Both the position numbers and the translations under genes were made by a program. A DNA stretch of 64,000 bases from Stutzerimonas stutzeri. GTDB taxonomy: Bacteria; Pseudomonadota; Gammaproteobacteria; Pseudomonadales; Pseudomonadaceae. Below, piece by piece: positions 18,466-28,065 of the stretch (the first letter of the stretch is position 1; each line of letters starts with the position of its first letter). The stretch lies in assembly GCF_000219605.1 (NCBI RefSeq), contig NC_015740.1, positions 3,348,001 to 3,412,000 on the forward strand, written 5' to 3'. Under the pieces are notes generated by a model, which was not told the DNA's origin, did not search any database, and saw only the letters and a program-made list of their open reading frames with translations.

Positions 18466-19577
18466 GCGATGCGCGCACACCCGACGCCGAGACCACGCCG
18501 ACCACGGACGCCGGCGGCACACCACCCGAGCCGCCCAAGACGATCCAGCCAAGCCGCCGCTCGATCGTCCTGATGACGCTGGTGGCCCTGGTCGGCGTGC
18601 TCGCCATCCTCTATGCCTGGCAGCTCTGGCCGTTCACCGGCAGCCTGGTCACCACCGAGAACGCCTATGTGCGCGGCCAGCTCACGGTGCTCGCGCCGCA
18701 GGTCGCCGGCTGCGTCACCGAGGTGCGGGTGCAGGACTTCGAGCAGGTCCGCCAGGGCCAGGTGCTGGTACGCATCGATGACAGGCAGTACCAGCAACGG
18801 GTCGCCCAGCGCCGCGCTGAACGGGACGCCGCACGCTTCGAACTGGAAAACCTCGACCAGCAACTGGCCGCCGACCGCGCCACCCTGGCCGCGCGCCGCG
18901 CCGACCTGTTCGCCGCCGAGGCCGAAGAGGCACGGGCACGGGCCGACGAGCGTCGCGTCGACGAACTCGCCGAGCGCGGCTCGGTGTCCATCCGCGAGCG
19001 CGACCAGACCCGCGCCAGCGCCCGCGCCGCGTCGGCCAACGTGCGCAAGGCACGCGCCGCCATCGAGATCGCCGAGCAGACGCTCAAGGCCAGCGGCATC
19101 TCCCGGGGCGGCCTGCAGGCGCGGGTCGAGATCGCCCAGGCAACGCTGCACCAGGCCGAGATCGACCTGGCCAACACCGAGATCGTCGCCCCTGGCGATG
19201 GGCGGGTCAGCGAGGTGGGCGTGCGCCTGGGCCAGTACGTTACTGCCGGCACGCAGCTGCTGTTCCTGGTGCCGCCGAAGCTCTGGGTGATCGCCAACTA
19301 CAAGGAGACCCAGACGGCGAACATGCGCCCCGGCCAGCCGGTGAGTTTCGAGGTCGATGCCCTCAACGGCGCGCGCCTGACCGGCCGCATCGAGCGCATC
19401 GCCCCGGCCACGGGCTCCGAGTTCAGCCTGCTGCGCCCGGACAACGCCACCGGCAATTTCACCAAGGTGGTCCAGCGGCTGCCGGTACGCATCGCCATCG
19501 ACCCGGACCAGCCGCTGCTCGAGCGCTTGCGGCCGGGGTTGTCGGTGGTCACCCACGTGGACACCGCGGCGCCATGA
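18462..19577 (+). CDS. HlyD/EmrA-family membrane fusion protein
   Basis: A 371-residue periplasmic adaptor. A cytoplasmic proline-rich start is followed by one membrane helix at about residues 28-50. A lipoyl-like half-motif (NAYVRGQLTVLAPQVAG) precedes a long helical hairpin at about 100-200 and the second lipoyl half (IVAPGDGRVSEVGVRLGQYV). It bridges the MFS pump and the outer-membrane factor. Its ATG overlaps the MFS stop (ATGA), showing translational coupling. Confidence 0.9.
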   Translation: MSDARTPDAETTPTTDAGGTPPEPPKTIQPSRRSIVLMTLVALVGVLAILYAWQLWPFTGSLVTTENAYVRGQLTVLAPQVAGCVTEVRVQDFEQVRQGQVLVRIDDRQYQQRVAQRRAERDAARFELENLDQQLAADRATLAARRADLFAAEAEEARARADERRVDELAERGSVSIRERDQTRASARAASANVRKARAAIEIAEQTLKASGISRGGLQARVEIAQATLHQAEIDLANTEIVAPGDGRVSEVGVRLGQYVTAGTQLLFLVPPKLWVIANYKETQTANMRPGQPVSFEVDALNGARLTGRIERIAPATGSEFSLLRPDNATGNFTKVVQRLPVRIAIDPDQPLLERLRPGLSVVTHVDTAAP

Positions 19578-20971
19578 GGAAAACCGGTCTGCTCGGCACG
19601 CTGGCGCTGACGCTGGTGATGGCCGGCTGCGTGCCTCCGCGCCAGCCGCTGCCACCCGAAGCCCGGCTGGACGAGGTGCCCTCGCAGTGGCGCCAGCCCA
19701 ACCATGGCAACGCACCGGTTGCACAGTGGTGGCGCGGCTTCGGCGATCCGGCTCTGCTCGATCTGGTGGATCGTGCGCTGGCGCGCAACACCGACGTGCT
19801 GATCGGCGCCGAACGGCTGGCGGCGGCCCGCGAGCGGATACGCCTGTCTCGCGCCGCGCTGCTACCGAGCCTGGACGCGGTGTTCGGGCTGGAGCGCAGC
19901 CAGGACCTCGGCCCCCTTGGCCTGACCCGCACCACCGCCGCGCAACCCGGCCTGCAGTTCGCCTACGAGGTCGATCTCTGGGGCCGCCTGGCCAGCCTGC
20001 GCGAGGCGGCAGAGTTGCAGTTCCAGGCCAGCGAAGCCGAGCAGCAGACCCTGCGCCTGGCGCTGGCCGCGACCGTCGCGCAGGGCTATGTGGCGCTGCT
20101 GTCACTGGATCGTCAGCTGCAGCTGACCCATGAGACGGTGCGGTCCCGTCGCGCCGCCCTGGCGGTTGCCGAGGACCGGTCGCGCATGGGCTACACCTCC
20201 GAACTGGAGCAGACCCAGGCGCGTTCGGAGTACGAGGCGGCCGCGCAACTGGTGCCGCGGCTTGAGCAGGCTAGCCTCGAGCAGGAACACGCCCTGCGAC
20301 GCCTGACCGGTGACCCGCCCGGGCCGGTGCCACGGGGCACGCTTGCCGCACTGCAGGCTCCAGCGGTGCCGGGCAGCCTGCCTTCGGCGCTGCTGCGGCA
20401 GCGGCCGGATCTGTACCAGGCCGAGCTGCAGCTGGCCGCCAGTGACCGTTTCCTCGACAGCGAGCGCGACCGCTTTCTGCCGCGGGTGCAACTCTCGGCA
20501 AGCCTGGGCCGGCTATACGTCGATGCGCTGGATTACGACCCGGTGAAGGTCTGGAGCCTCGGCGCCAGCGTACTGGCCCCGCTGTTCGATGGCGAGCGGC
20601 TGGAGGCCGGCGTGGCGGTGGCCACGGCCGAGCGCAATCAGGCTGCCTACGCCTATCGCAGGGCGGCGCTCAATGCTTTCAGCGAGGTGGAGAACGCGCT
20701 ATCCGGACTGGACAGCCTCGCCCGTCAGAGCCGCCGTCTTGAAGCGCGCCGCGAAGTGCTGGCGCGCTCGCTGGCGATCGCCGAGGACCGCTATCACGGC
20801 GGTTATTCCTCTTATCTGGAGGCGCTGGATGCGCAGCGCAATCTGTTCGATACCCAACTGGCCGAGGTGCAGCTGCAGGAGGCGCAGCTGAACAGATTGA
20901 TTGAACTCTACCGCGCCCTGGGTGGCGGCTGGCGGGCGCCGGAGCATGCAGCTACCGAGCGCACGGAGTGA
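19574..20971 (+). CDS. NodT-family outer-membrane efflux lipoprotein
   Basis: A 465-residue outer-membrane factor of the TolC superfamily. Its signal peptide ends in a lipobox (VMAGC), so it is a lipoprotein anchored at Cys18. Two internal repeats carry the coiled helices of the periplasmic tunnel; YEVDLWGRLASLREAAE and LLRQRPDLYQAELQLAA are family marks. It completes the exporter and overlaps the adaptor gene by four bases (ATGA). The exported compound is unknown. Confidence 0.9.
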   Translation: MRKTGLLGTLALTLVMAGCVPPRQPLPPEARLDEVPSQWRQPNHGNAPVAQWWRGFGDPALLDLVDRALARNTDVLIGAERLAAARERIRLSRAALLPSLDAVFGLERSQDLGPLGLTRTTAAQPGLQFAYEVDLWGRLASLREAAELQFQASEAEQQTLRLALAATVAQGYVALLSLDRQLQLTHETVRSRRAALAVAEDRSRMGYTSELEQTQARSEYEAAAQLVPRLEQASLEQEHALRRLTGDPPGPVPRGTLAALQAPAVPGSLPSALLRQRPDLYQAELQLAASDRFLDSERDRFLPRVQLSASLGRLYVDALDYDPVKVWSLGASVLAPLFDGERLEAGVAVATAERNQAAYAYRRAALNAFSEVENALSGLDSLARQSRRLEARREVLARSLAIAEDRYHGGYSSYLEALDAQRNLFDTQLAEVQLQEAQLNRLIELYRALGGGWRAPEHAATERTE

Positions 20972-20980
20972 GTGCGGGCA

Positions 20981-21008
20981 TAAAAAAACGCCAGCAAGTG
21001 CTGGCGTT
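20981..21008 (-). terminator. Terminator between OMF gene and DUF2383 gene
   Basis: AACGCCAGCA and TGCTGGCGTT form a 10-base stem. On the minus strand a run of seven T follows, so it mainly serves the DUF2383 gene; it may also help stop the exporter operon. Confidence 0.8.
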
Positions 21009-21031
21009 TCGTGCAGACGGGTAACGCGCGA

Positions 21032-21484
21032 TCAGCCGCGTGCGCGAGCGGCGTCACGCAGTGCCTTGACCTGATCATGGTTGCGCTGCACGCCCTGGTA
21101 CTGGCGTTCCACAACGATCCGCACCTCGGCCGGCAGGTCTTTTTCCAGCGCCTTGCGGTAACTCTTCACCGCCACGTCCTCGCCACGTTCGCATTCGTTG
21201 AGAATCGCCTCGTCGTCCTTGCCGGTGATCATCGCCTTGAGGTCGACCCAGCGGCGGTGCATATCGGCCGAGAGGCTGGTGCTGGTCTCCGGATCGCCAC
21301 CCATCGAGCGCACCAGTTGCTGCAGCTCGGCAGCGGCGGTGGCGCAATCGCGCGAACGCTGGTTCATGGTGCTCTTGAGCTGCGGGTCGCGCAGATCCTC
21401 GGCACATTCGAGAAAGCCCTTTTCCCCATCCTTGCAGGTCTCTATCAGATCGTTGAGCACGGAAATCGTCTCTTTCGTATCCAT
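21032..21484 (-). CDS. DUF2383 (PA2169-type) ferritin-like four-helix protein
   Basis: A 150-residue soluble protein, almost wholly helical. TISVLNDLIETCKDGEKGFLECAEDL and the charged helices after it match the DUF2383 group, which has a ferritin-like bundle. In pseudomonads such genes are often stress- or low-oxygen-linked; the biochemical role is unknown. The start at 21484 has AGGAGG 7 bases upstream, and the longer frame has no support. Confidence 0.8.
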   Translation of the reverse strand: MDTKETISVLNDLIETCKDGEKGFLECAEDLRDPQLKSTMNQRSRDCATAAAELQQLVRSMGGDPETSTSLSADMHRRWVDLKAMITGKDDEAILNECERGEDVAVKSYRKALEKDLPAEVRIVVERQYQGVQRNHDQVKALRDAARARG

Positions 21485-21620
21485 CTTGTACCTCCTGGCA
21501 AGTCGACTCGAAGGGCCAAAAGCACTGGCCCGTGTTAAAAATCGACTGCCCGCGCACCATAAAGGTTCAGCGAAACCGCCCGAAGGCGCAGGCACGCCGA
21601 GACAGCTGCGGAACAGCCGC

Positions 21621-22874
21621 TCAGCCCGTTGCCACGCGAGCGCTGAGTGCGGACGGTCGGCCGAGCAGGTAGCCCTGGGCCTTGTTCACTGCCAGACGCC
21701 GCAGCATCGCCAGCTCTTCCTGCGTCTCGACGCCCTCGGCGACCACCTTGCAGCCAGTCTCCTCGGCGAAGCGGATCAGCGCCGCGGCCAGGGCGCGACA
21801 GCCGGTGTCGCTGTCGACGTTGCGGATCAGACTGGCGTCGAGCTTGATGACGTCCGGCTTGAGTTTGAGGATGTGGCGGAAGCTCGCGTAGCCGGCGCCG
21901 GCATCGTCCACGGCGAGCCGCAGGCCCTCGCGGCGCAGCGGTTTTAGTGCCTCGGCGAGCCGCTCGTAGTCCTGCACCAGGGCATGTTCGGTGACTTCCA
22001 GCATCAGCCGGTCCAGTGGCTGGCGGGCGAGCACCTCGCCGACCGCCCCGGCCAGGATGGTTTCGGGCGAGACATTGAGCGACAGGTAGCTGTCGGCCGG
22101 TAAACGGTCGAAGCCCTGCAGCGCGGCCTCGATCAAGGCGATCTCCAGTTCCTTCTGCAGCCCGACCTGGCCCGCTTCATCGAACCATTTGTCCGGCGTG
22201 CGCTGCGGGTCGGCGCGGAAACGCGCCAGCGCCTCGTGGCCGACGATGCGGTTCTCCACCAGATGCACGATGGGCTGGTAGACGACCCCATAGCTCCGCT
22301 CGGCCAGCACGCTCTCGATCCGGCTGCGCTTGCTGGCGCAGCTCTGCTGGCTTTTCGCCTGAGTCTCCAGCAGCCGCCCGGCGAAGGCAGCGAACAGCCG
22401 CAGCGTGTTGAGATCGCGCTCGTTCAGGCTGCCATCCGGCCGCGTGCTGAAGCAGCAGAAGGTGCCGTACACACCGCCGTCGCTGAAACGGATCGGCACA
22501 CTCAGGTGCGCGCCGACCGGCAGTTCGCGGGTAACCGGCAGCTCCAGCGCCGCAGGCAGCTGGGTGGCGTCGTTGATCAATTCCGGCAGGCGGCCATCGA
22601 CGACGCGCTGGCAGTAGCTCTCTTCCAGCGGATTGGAGTCGCCGACACACAGCACCAGGTGCTCGGTCCGCCCATCGACATGGCGGAACACCCGGGCCCC
22701 CTCGCTGAACTCGGCGATAAACGCAACTTCCATTCCGAGGTGGCTGCGCACCGCATGCAGCGCCTCGCACAGCATGGAGCCGATCGGCACATTGCCGGCT
22801 TCGAGCTTCGCCAGCACGGCAACCGGGTCGATCAGGTCCTCAACGGCCGCAAACGGCCTCAAATGTCCGAGCAT
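21621..22874 (-). CDS. GAF-EAL cyclic-di-GMP phosphodiesterase
   Basis: A 417-residue cytosolic protein. A GAF sensor domain occupies about residues 20-170 and an EAL domain about 190-410. The catalytic set looks intact: EALAR (E214), NVSPE, EVTEH, DDAGAGY, KLD and AEGVET. It should hydrolyse c-di-GMP under control of the GAF ligand. There is no membrane helix and no GGDEF domain. The ATG follows GGAGG at 6 bases. Confidence 0.88.
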   Translation of the reverse strand: MLGHLRPFAAVEDLIDPVAVLAKLEAGNVPIGSMLCEALHAVRSHLGMEVAFIAEFSEGARVFRHVDGRTEHLVLCVGDSNPLEESYCQRVVDGRLPELINDATQLPAALELPVTRELPVGAHLSVPIRFSDGGVYGTFCCFSTRPDGSLNERDLNTLRLFAAFAGRLLETQAKSQQSCASKRSRIESVLAERSYGVVYQPIVHLVENRIVGHEALARFRADPQRTPDKWFDEAGQVGLQKELEIALIEAALQGFDRLPADSYLSLNVSPETILAGAVGEVLARQPLDRLMLEVTEHALVQDYERLAEALKPLRREGLRLAVDDAGAGYASFRHILKLKPDVIKLDASLIRNVDSDTGCRALAAALIRFAEETGCKVVAEGVETQEELAMLRRLAVNKAQGYLLGRPSALSARVATG

Positions 22875-23010
22875 CCATACCTCCGGGGTCTACGCCTGCA
22901 ACATAACCCGCCGGCCCTGACGACCGGCCGGCCACAACCGCTGCGCGCCAGCCAGCGGCCGCGCAGCCTCACCTCCAGCGGTCACACGCACGTCGCGACC
23001 GCCTTGGCCA

Positions 23011-23802
23011 TCAGTCCGCCTCGCGCGCCAGGCTGACCCAGGTCGGCGCATGGTCGCTGGCGTGCTCCTGACCACGCACCCAACGATCGACACCGGCCGT
23101 CTGCAGGCACGGCGCAAGATCGGGGCTGAGCAGCAGATGGTCGATGCGCAGCCCGGAATTTTTCTGCCAGTGCTGACGGAAATAGTCCCAGAAGGTATAG
23201 ACCGGTTCGTCCGGAAACTGGGCGCGCAAGGCATCGGTCCAGCCCTGAGCCAGCAGGCGCTCGTAGCACGCGCGGCTTTCCGGCTGCAGCAGCGCATCCT
23301 TGCGCCAGGAGCGCGGGTTGTAGATGTCTTCGTCAGTGGGCACCACGTTGTAGTCGCCGGCGAGCACCACCGGATGCCCGCTGGCGAGCAAGCCTGCGGC
23401 GTGCTCGATCAGCCGCTCGAACCAGGCCAGCTTGTAGTCGAACTTCGGCCCGGGCTGGGGGTTGCCGTTGGGCAGATAGAGGCTGGCGACGATCACTCCG
23501 TGCACCGCGGCCTCCAGATAGCGGCTGTGGCTGTCGTCCGGGTCGCCGGGCAGGCCGCGGCGGATCTCCAGCGGCTCGCTGTCACGGGCGAGTATCGCCA
23601 CGCCGTTCCAGGACTTTTGCCCGTGCCAGATGGCGCCATAGCCGGCGCCGCGGATGTCGTCGATGGGGAAGTCGGCATCCTGCGCCTTGAGTTCCTGCAG
23701 ACAGACCACGTCGGGCTGCTCGCGCTCGAGCCATTCGAGCAGGTTGGGCAGGCGCGCCCGGATGCCGTTGATGTTGAAGGTGGCGATTTTCAGACGATCC
23801 AC
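23011..23802 (-). CDS. xthA: Exodeoxyribonuclease III
   Basis: A 263-residue AP endonuclease/3'-5' exonuclease of DNA repair. The metal and active-site pattern of the ExoIII family is present: NINGIRAR at the start, LQELK with Glu37, YLPNG, GDYNVVP and SDHAP near the end. The start is GTG 23802, preceded by GAGAGG. It stands alone between the GAF-EAL gene and the histidine kinase gene. Confidence 0.93.
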   Translation of the reverse strand: MDRLKIATFNINGIRARLPNLLEWLEREQPDVVCLQELKAQDADFPIDDIRGAGYGAIWHGQKSWNGVAILARDSEPLEIRRGLPGDPDDSHSRYLEAAVHGVIVASLYLPNGNPQPGPKFDYKLAWFERLIEHAAGLLASGHPVVLAGDYNVVPTDEDIYNPRSWRKDALLQPESRACYERLLAQGWTDALRAQFPDEPVYTFWDYFRQHWQKNSGLRIDHLLLSPDLAPCLQTAGVDRWVRGQEHASDHAPTWVSLAREAD

Positions 23803-23877
23803 AAGCGCCTCTCTGCTCAGCTGGTGATATTCACCTTAGCTGTGACCTCACGGGCCGGCATCCGTCCTTGGGCGCCG

Positions 23878-25236
23878 TCAGTCGGGATCAGCCGGCAAGC
23901 ACAGGGTGAAGCGGGTCGCGCTGGCGTCGCTGTGCACCTCCACCTCGCCGCCATGCAGCTGCGCGATCGAACGTACGATGGCCAGCCCCAGTCCGCCGGA
24001 GTCGCCCGGCTCGGCGCGCGAAGGGTCGCAGCGGTAGAAGCGGTCGAACAGGCGTGGCAGATGCTCCGGGGCGATGGGCGGGCCCTGGTTGATCACGCTG
24101 ACGCGCCGCCAGCCGTCCCCGGTAGCGCTGACGATTCGCACCGGGCTGTCGGCTGCGCCGTAGCGCAGCGCGTTGGCGACGAGATTGGCCAGCGCCCGGC
24201 GGATCAGTTCGGGGTCGCCGCACAGCTCGCCCTCGGTCTCGTCGAGCAGCTGGATGCCGCGCTCTTCGGCGACGCCTTCGAAGTAGTCGCACAGTTGCCC
24301 GACCAGTGCCGGCAGTGCAAAGCGCTGCCGCTCGATGGCCGCCGCCGGCTGCTCGGCACGCGCGAGAAACAGCATGTTGTCGATCATCCGCGCCAGGCGC
24401 TCATACTCCTCCTGATTGGAGACCAGCAGCGCCTGGTAATCCTCCACCGAGCGGGCACGGTGCAGCAGTTGCTGGGTCTGGCCCATGAGGTTGCCCAATG
24501 GCGTGCGCATCTCGTGGGCCAGGTCCTCGCTGAAGCGCGACAGTCGGGCGAAACCCTGCTCCAGCCGGGCCAGCATCTGGTTCAGCGCCGCACGCAGCGG
24601 TTCCAGCTCGCTCGGCACGGTCGAGTCGTCGAGGCGCAGGTGCAGGTGTTGCACGTCGATCGCCAGGGCCTGACGCGTCAGCCGGCGCACCGGGCGCAGC
24701 GCGCGCCGGCTGATCAACCAGCCGAGCACGGATGCCAGCAGCGCGCCGACACTCAGCGCCCACCACAGCTTGGCGCGATAGGCACCCAGCATCTGTTCGC
24801 GCTCGCTCAGCAGGCGCCCGGCCACCAGCGTCAGCCCCGCCTCGCCGGGCAGCTGTCGCCAGGCCAGACGCGCCTCGCCGATATCCCGCAGCGCCACCGG
24901 ATCGGCGGCCGGCAGTGGCGGAATCGCCAGACGGGTCGGGTTGATCTCGATCAGCGCGCGCCCCTGGGCATCCAGCAGCCAGAGCAGGCTGTCGCGGTTG
25001 CCCAGCATGTTCTCGTACAGCTGCGGCCGCTGGCGCAGCGCGTCGACGCTGGCGCTGTCGTCCAGTAGCGCCTGCATGCGCTCCAGCCGGCCGAGCAGCG
25101 CCTGGTCGTCGCGCCAGACGATCTCGCGTTCCAGCGAGCGGTACAGGTAGAGGCCGATGGCCCCGAGCAGCACCACCGCGACGAGGGCGAAGGCCAGTGC
25201 CAGGCGCAGGCTGAGTGAGCGTGGCAACAGACTCAT
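23878..25236 (-). CDS. Sensor histidine kinase, CusS/HprS-like
   Basis: A 452-residue membrane kinase with TM1 at about 12-32, a periplasmic loop to about 155, TM2 at about 157-176, HAMP, then the dimerisation domain with [12 protein letters not shown] (phospho-His241) and an HATPase domain ([26 protein letters not shown]). It belongs to the heavy-metal sensor branch. The gene overlaps the response-regulator gene by four bases. The pair faces a periplasmic HIU hydrolase, as in the E. coli hprRS-hiuH locus, so copper or peroxide-type stress is the likely signal. Confidence 0.88.
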   Translation of the reverse strand: MSLLPRSLSLRLALAFALVAVVLLGAIGLYLYRSLEREIVWRDDQALLGRLERMQALLDDSASVDALRQRPQLYENMLGNRDSLLWLLDAQGRALIEINPTRLAIPPLPAADPVALRDIGEARLAWRQLPGEAGLTLVAGRLLSEREQMLGAYRAKLWWALSVGALLASVLGWLISRRALRPVRRLTRQALAIDVQHLHLRLDDSTVPSELEPLRAALNQMLARLEQGFARLSRFSEDLAHEMRTPLGNLMGQTQQLLHRARSVEDYQALLVSNQEEYERLARMIDNMLFLARAEQPAAAIERQRFALPALVGQLCDYFEGVAEERGIQLLDETEGELCGDPELIRRALANLVANALRYGAADSPVRIVSATGDGWRRVSVINQGPPIAPEHLPRLFDRFYRCDPSRAEPGDSGGLGLAIVRSIAQLHGGEVEVHSDASATRFTLCLPADPD

Positions 25237-25907
25237 GCCGAGATGTCCAGCACGTAGCCCATGCCGCGCACGGTGTGGATGAGCTTGAGCGGGTACGGAT
25301 CGTCGACCTTGGCGCGCAGCCGGCGGATCGCCACGTCGACCACATTGGTGTCGCTGTCGAAGTTCATCTGCCAGACCTGCGAAGCGATCTGCGCACGGGA
25401 AAGCACCTCGCCCTGACGACTGAGCAGCAGGTGCAGCAAGGCGAACTCCTTGTTGGTCAGGTTGATGCGCTCGCCCTGACGGGTGACGCGGCGGCGCAGC
25501 AGGTCCAGCTCCAGGTCGGCGACGTGGAAATGCTCGACTTCCCGCGGCGGGCCGCGACGCAGCAGCGTGCTCACCCGCGCCAGCAGCTCGGCGTAGGAAA
25601 AGGGTTTGATGAGGTAGTCGTCGGCGCCCAGTTCCAGCCCGCGCACCCGGTCTTCCACCGCATCGCGGGCGGTGAGGAACAGCACCGGCGTGTGCGCCGA
25701 ACGCTGGCGCACCACCTGCACCAGCTGCCAGCCATCGAGCCCGGGCAGCATGACGTCGAGGATTACCAGATCGAACGTTTCCTCCTCGATCAGGTGTTTG
25801 CCGTCGACGCCGTTGCGCGCGACCTCCACCCGGTAGCCGGACTCCTCCAACCCTCGCTTGAGGTAGTCGGCCGTCTTGGCCTCGTCCTCCACCACCAGAA
25901 TTCGCAT
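25233..25907 (-). CDS. OmpR-family response regulator, CusR/HprR-like
   Basis: A 224-residue regulator with a receiver domain (phospho-Asp51 in VILDVMLPG, acidic D8) and a C-terminal winged helix. It clusters by sequence pattern with CusR/CopR/IrlR. It has no cysteine at all, so it lacks the redox cysteine reported for E. coli HprR. ATG 25907 follows AAGGTG; the longer frame runs into an intergenic repeat. A sequence very close to the CusR/HprR box lies about 110 bases upstream, toward the divergent operon. Confidence 0.88.
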   Translation of the reverse strand: MRILVVEDEAKTADYLKRGLEESGYRVEVARNGVDGKHLIEEETFDLVILDVMLPGLDGWQLVQVVRQRSAHTPVLFLTARDAVEDRVRGLELGADDYLIKPFSYAELLARVSTLLRRGPPREVEHFHVADLELDLLRRRVTRQGERINLTNKEFALLHLLLSRQGEVLSRAQIASQVWQMNFDSDTNVVDVAIRRLRAKVDDPYPLKLIHTVRGMGYVLDISA

Positions 25908-25933
25908 CGGGTCACCTTGCCAAATGTGCGTCG

Positions 25934-25986
25934 CAGGCCGTTGAAGGACGTCAGCGAGGCAACGCAGGTAGTTCTTCAACGGCCTG
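25934..25986. repeat. 13-base inverted repeat with 27-base spacer
   Basis: CAGGCCGTTGAAG (25934-25946) and CTTCAACGGCCTG (25974-25986) are perfect complements. I recognise the unit as an intergenic dispersed element seen in pseudomonads. It lies in the leader of the response-regulator gene. Confidence 0.6.
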
Positions 25987-26015
25987 CTAGGTTATGGGAG
26001 GCGACGACTACCAGC

Positions 26016-26033
26016 CATTACAAAAGCGTAATG
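26016..26033. promoter_or_regulatory. CusR/HprR-type box CATTACAAAAGCGTAATG
   Basis: The 18-base site has perfect outer half-sites CATTAC and GTAATG. It differs from the E. coli CusR/HprR consensus CATTACAAAATTGTAATG only at two central bases. It is 75 bases upstream of the HbpS/GlcG-like gene and between it and the divergent two-component genes, so it is the likely target of that response regulator. Confidence 0.75.
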
Positions 26034-26107
26034 CGCTGGCAACGGTTCTGACGGGCAGGCATCGGCACCATGCACCCCGAAGCCACGTCACCGAAGGAAC
26101 TACCGAT

Positions 26108-26611
26108 ATGCGTATCGCCGCCACACTGTCCCTGCTGGCCCTGGCAGTGCTTACCCCGGCCCTGAGCGCCAACGCCGCCACGCCGACGCCGATCACCCAG
26201 CAGAACGTCTCGCTGGCTCTGGCCGACGGCCTGATCCAGCAGACCCTGGATGCCTGCCATGCGCAGAACCGCACTGCGGTGGTCGCCGTGGTCGATCGCG
26301 GCGGCAACCTCGTTGCCCTGCGCCGCGACGACAACGTCGGTCCGCACAACACCCTGGCCGCGCAGCGCAAGGCCTACACCGCGCTGTCGAGCAAGACGCC
26401 GACCCGCCTGTTCGCCGAACGCGCCGCCAGCACGCCGGATGCCGCCAACCTCAACACCCTGGACGAACTGTTGCTGCTCGGCGGCGGCGTGCCGCTGAAG
26501 GTCGGCGACGAGGTGATCGGTGCCATCGGCGTGGCCGGTGCCGGCGGTGCCAAGAACGACGAGGCCTGCGCCGTGGCCGCCATCGAAAAACTGCTGCCCT
26601 CCTCCCACTGA
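26108..26611 (+). CDS. Periplasmic HbpS/GlcG-family protein (DUF336)
   Basis: A 167-residue protein with a signal peptide ending SANA at about 22. The remainder is a DUF336 domain (VVAVVDRGGNLVALRRDD, AQRKAYTA, GGGVPLKVGDEVIGAIGVAG). Members include the haem-binding HbpS and GlcG of the glycolate locus. Here it is exported and lies 15 bases before the periplasmic HIU hydrolase, downstream of a CusR/HprR-like box. A role in haem or metal stress is more likely than glycolate metabolism, but this is inference. Confidence 0.8.
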   Translation: MRIAATLSLLALAVLTPALSANAATPTPITQQNVSLALADGLIQQTLDACHAQNRTAVVAVVDRGGNLVALRRDDNVGPHNTLAAQRKAYTALSSKTPTRLFAERAASTPDAANLNTLDELLLLGGGVPLKVGDEVIGAIGVAGAGGAKNDEACAVAAIEKLLPSSH

Positions 26612-26626
26612 AGAAAGGAAAACACC

Positions 26627-27037
26627 ATGAAAGCACTACGTTCAATCGCCGCCGGCTTGATGCTCAGTGGCCTGTCCGGTCTCACCCTCGCAGCTGGCAA
26701 CCCGCTCAGCGTGCACGTGCTGAACCTGGAAAACGGTCTGCCCTCGCCGGATGTGCGCGTTACCCTGGAACAACGTCAGGGTGACACCTGGAAATCACTC
26801 AACAGCGGCGAGACCAACGCGCAGGGTCGGATCACGGCGCTCTACCCGGAAGGCAAGGCGCTGGAAAAAGGCACCTATCGCGTCACCTTCAAGACCGGCG
26901 ACTGGTTCGCCACGCAGAAGGCCAGCACCTTTTTCCCCGAAGTTCCGGTGATCTTCGAAGCCGATGGCAGCGTCGAGCACTACCACATCCCGCTGCTGCT
27001 GAGCCCCTACGGCTTCTCCACCTACCGCGGCAACTGA
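26627..27037 (+). CDS. hiuH: Periplasmic 5-hydroxyisourate hydrolase (HiuH)
   Basis: A 136-residue transthyretin-like protein with a signal peptide ending LAA-G at about 23. The mature part keeps the family core: [30 protein letters not shown], with YRGN in place of YRGS at the C-terminus. It is a second HIU hydrolase beside the cytosolic uraH. E. coli hiuH is likewise periplasmic and next to hprRS. Since PuuD is membrane-bound, a periplasmic enzyme might also act on escaped hydroxyisourate; that is speculation. Confidence 0.9.
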   Translation: MKALRSIAAGLMLSGLSGLTLAAGNPLSVHVLNLENGLPSPDVRVTLEQRQGDTWKSLNSGETNAQGRITALYPEGKALEKGTYRVTFKTGDWFATQKASTFFPEVPVIFEADGSVEHYHIPLLLSPYGFSTYRGN

Positions 27038-27042
27038 GTCGC

Positions 27043-27951
27043 TCAGCGCACTTCCCAGTAGCCCGGTGCGTTGTAGATGTCCTTCAGGTAGTCGATGAAG
27101 AAACGCACCTTGGCCGGCAGGTAGCGCTGCTGCGGGTAAACGGCCTGGATGTCGTAGGCCGGCAATGCGTACTCGTCGAGTACCGTGACCAGCTCGCCGC
27201 GCTTGAGCTCGGCCTGGATCTCCCAGGTCGAGCGCCAGCCGATGCCCAGGCCCTGCTTGACCCAGTCGAACAGCAGCTCACCGTCATTGCAGTCCAGATT
27301 GCCGGCCACGCGGATGGCCACCTGCCGGCCGTCGCGCAGAAAGGTCCAGCCGCGCTGCTGACCGCCCTGCAGGTTGAAAGCCAGGCAGTTGTGCTCGGTC
27401 AGTTCCTCCAGCGTCGTCGGCGTACCATGGCGAGCGAAGTACTCGGGCGAGCCGCAGACCACCCGCCTGTTGGGGAACAGCCGCACCGCCACATAGTTGG
27501 GGTCGGTCACCTCGCCGATGCGAATGCCCATGTCGTAACCGTGGCGCACCAGGTCGACCACGCTGTCGGTGAAGTTGAACGACAGTTGCAGGTCCGGGTA
27601 GCGCGCCTGGAACGCCGGTGCGTGCGGGCCGATATGCCGCCGCCCGAATGCCGCCGGCGCCGACACCACCAGGTGGCCGCGTACCGAGGTGCGGTCGTGG
27701 CTGATGCTGGCATCCACCTCATCGAAGTCCTTGAGCAGCCCGCGGGCGCGCTCCAGATACTGCTCGCCCAGATCGGTCAGCGACAGGCCGCGGGTGGAGC
27801 GGTGCATCAGCTTGACGCCCAAATGCCGCTCCAGCGCATCCAGCCGCCGCCCCATCACCACCGGGGTGACGTTCTCCTTGTGCGCGGCGGCGGCGAAGCT
27901 GCCGCAGTCGGCCACCAGCACGAAGCTGCGCAGGGTCGTATAGCGATCCAT
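27043..27951 (-). CDS. LysR-family regulator divergent from gcl
   Basis: A 302-residue regulator with an N-terminal helix-turn-helix ([24 protein letters not shown]) and a substrate-binding domain from about residue 90. The start at 27951 has AGGAG 7 bases upstream. It is divergent from gcl with 114 bases between, the usual arrangement for a LysR activator of the neighbouring operon. The effector may be glyoxylate or a later intermediate, but no sequence evidence shows this. Confidence 0.88.
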   Translation of the reverse strand: MDRYTTLRSFVLVADCGSFAAAAHKENVTPVVMGRRLDALERHLGVKLMHRSTRGLSLTDLGEQYLERARGLLKDFDEVDASISHDRTSVRGHLVVSAPAAFGRRHIGPHAPAFQARYPDLQLSFNFTDSVVDLVRHGYDMGIRIGEVTDPNYVAVRLFPNRRVVCGSPEYFARHGTPTTLEELTEHNCLAFNLQGGQQRGWTFLRDGRQVAIRVAGNLDCNDGELLFDWVKQGLGIGWRSTWEIQAELKRGELVTVLDEYALPAYDIQAVYPQQRYLPAKVRFFIDYLKDIYNAPGYWEVR

Positions 27952-28065
27952 TCGATACTCCTGATATCGACAGAACTGAAGTCTCGGCCAATTCCTCCAC
28001 GGAATCCAGGGCGGCATGCTTGGGCCACGTATAAAAACTATCGAGTTACCCAGGAGGAACGATCC

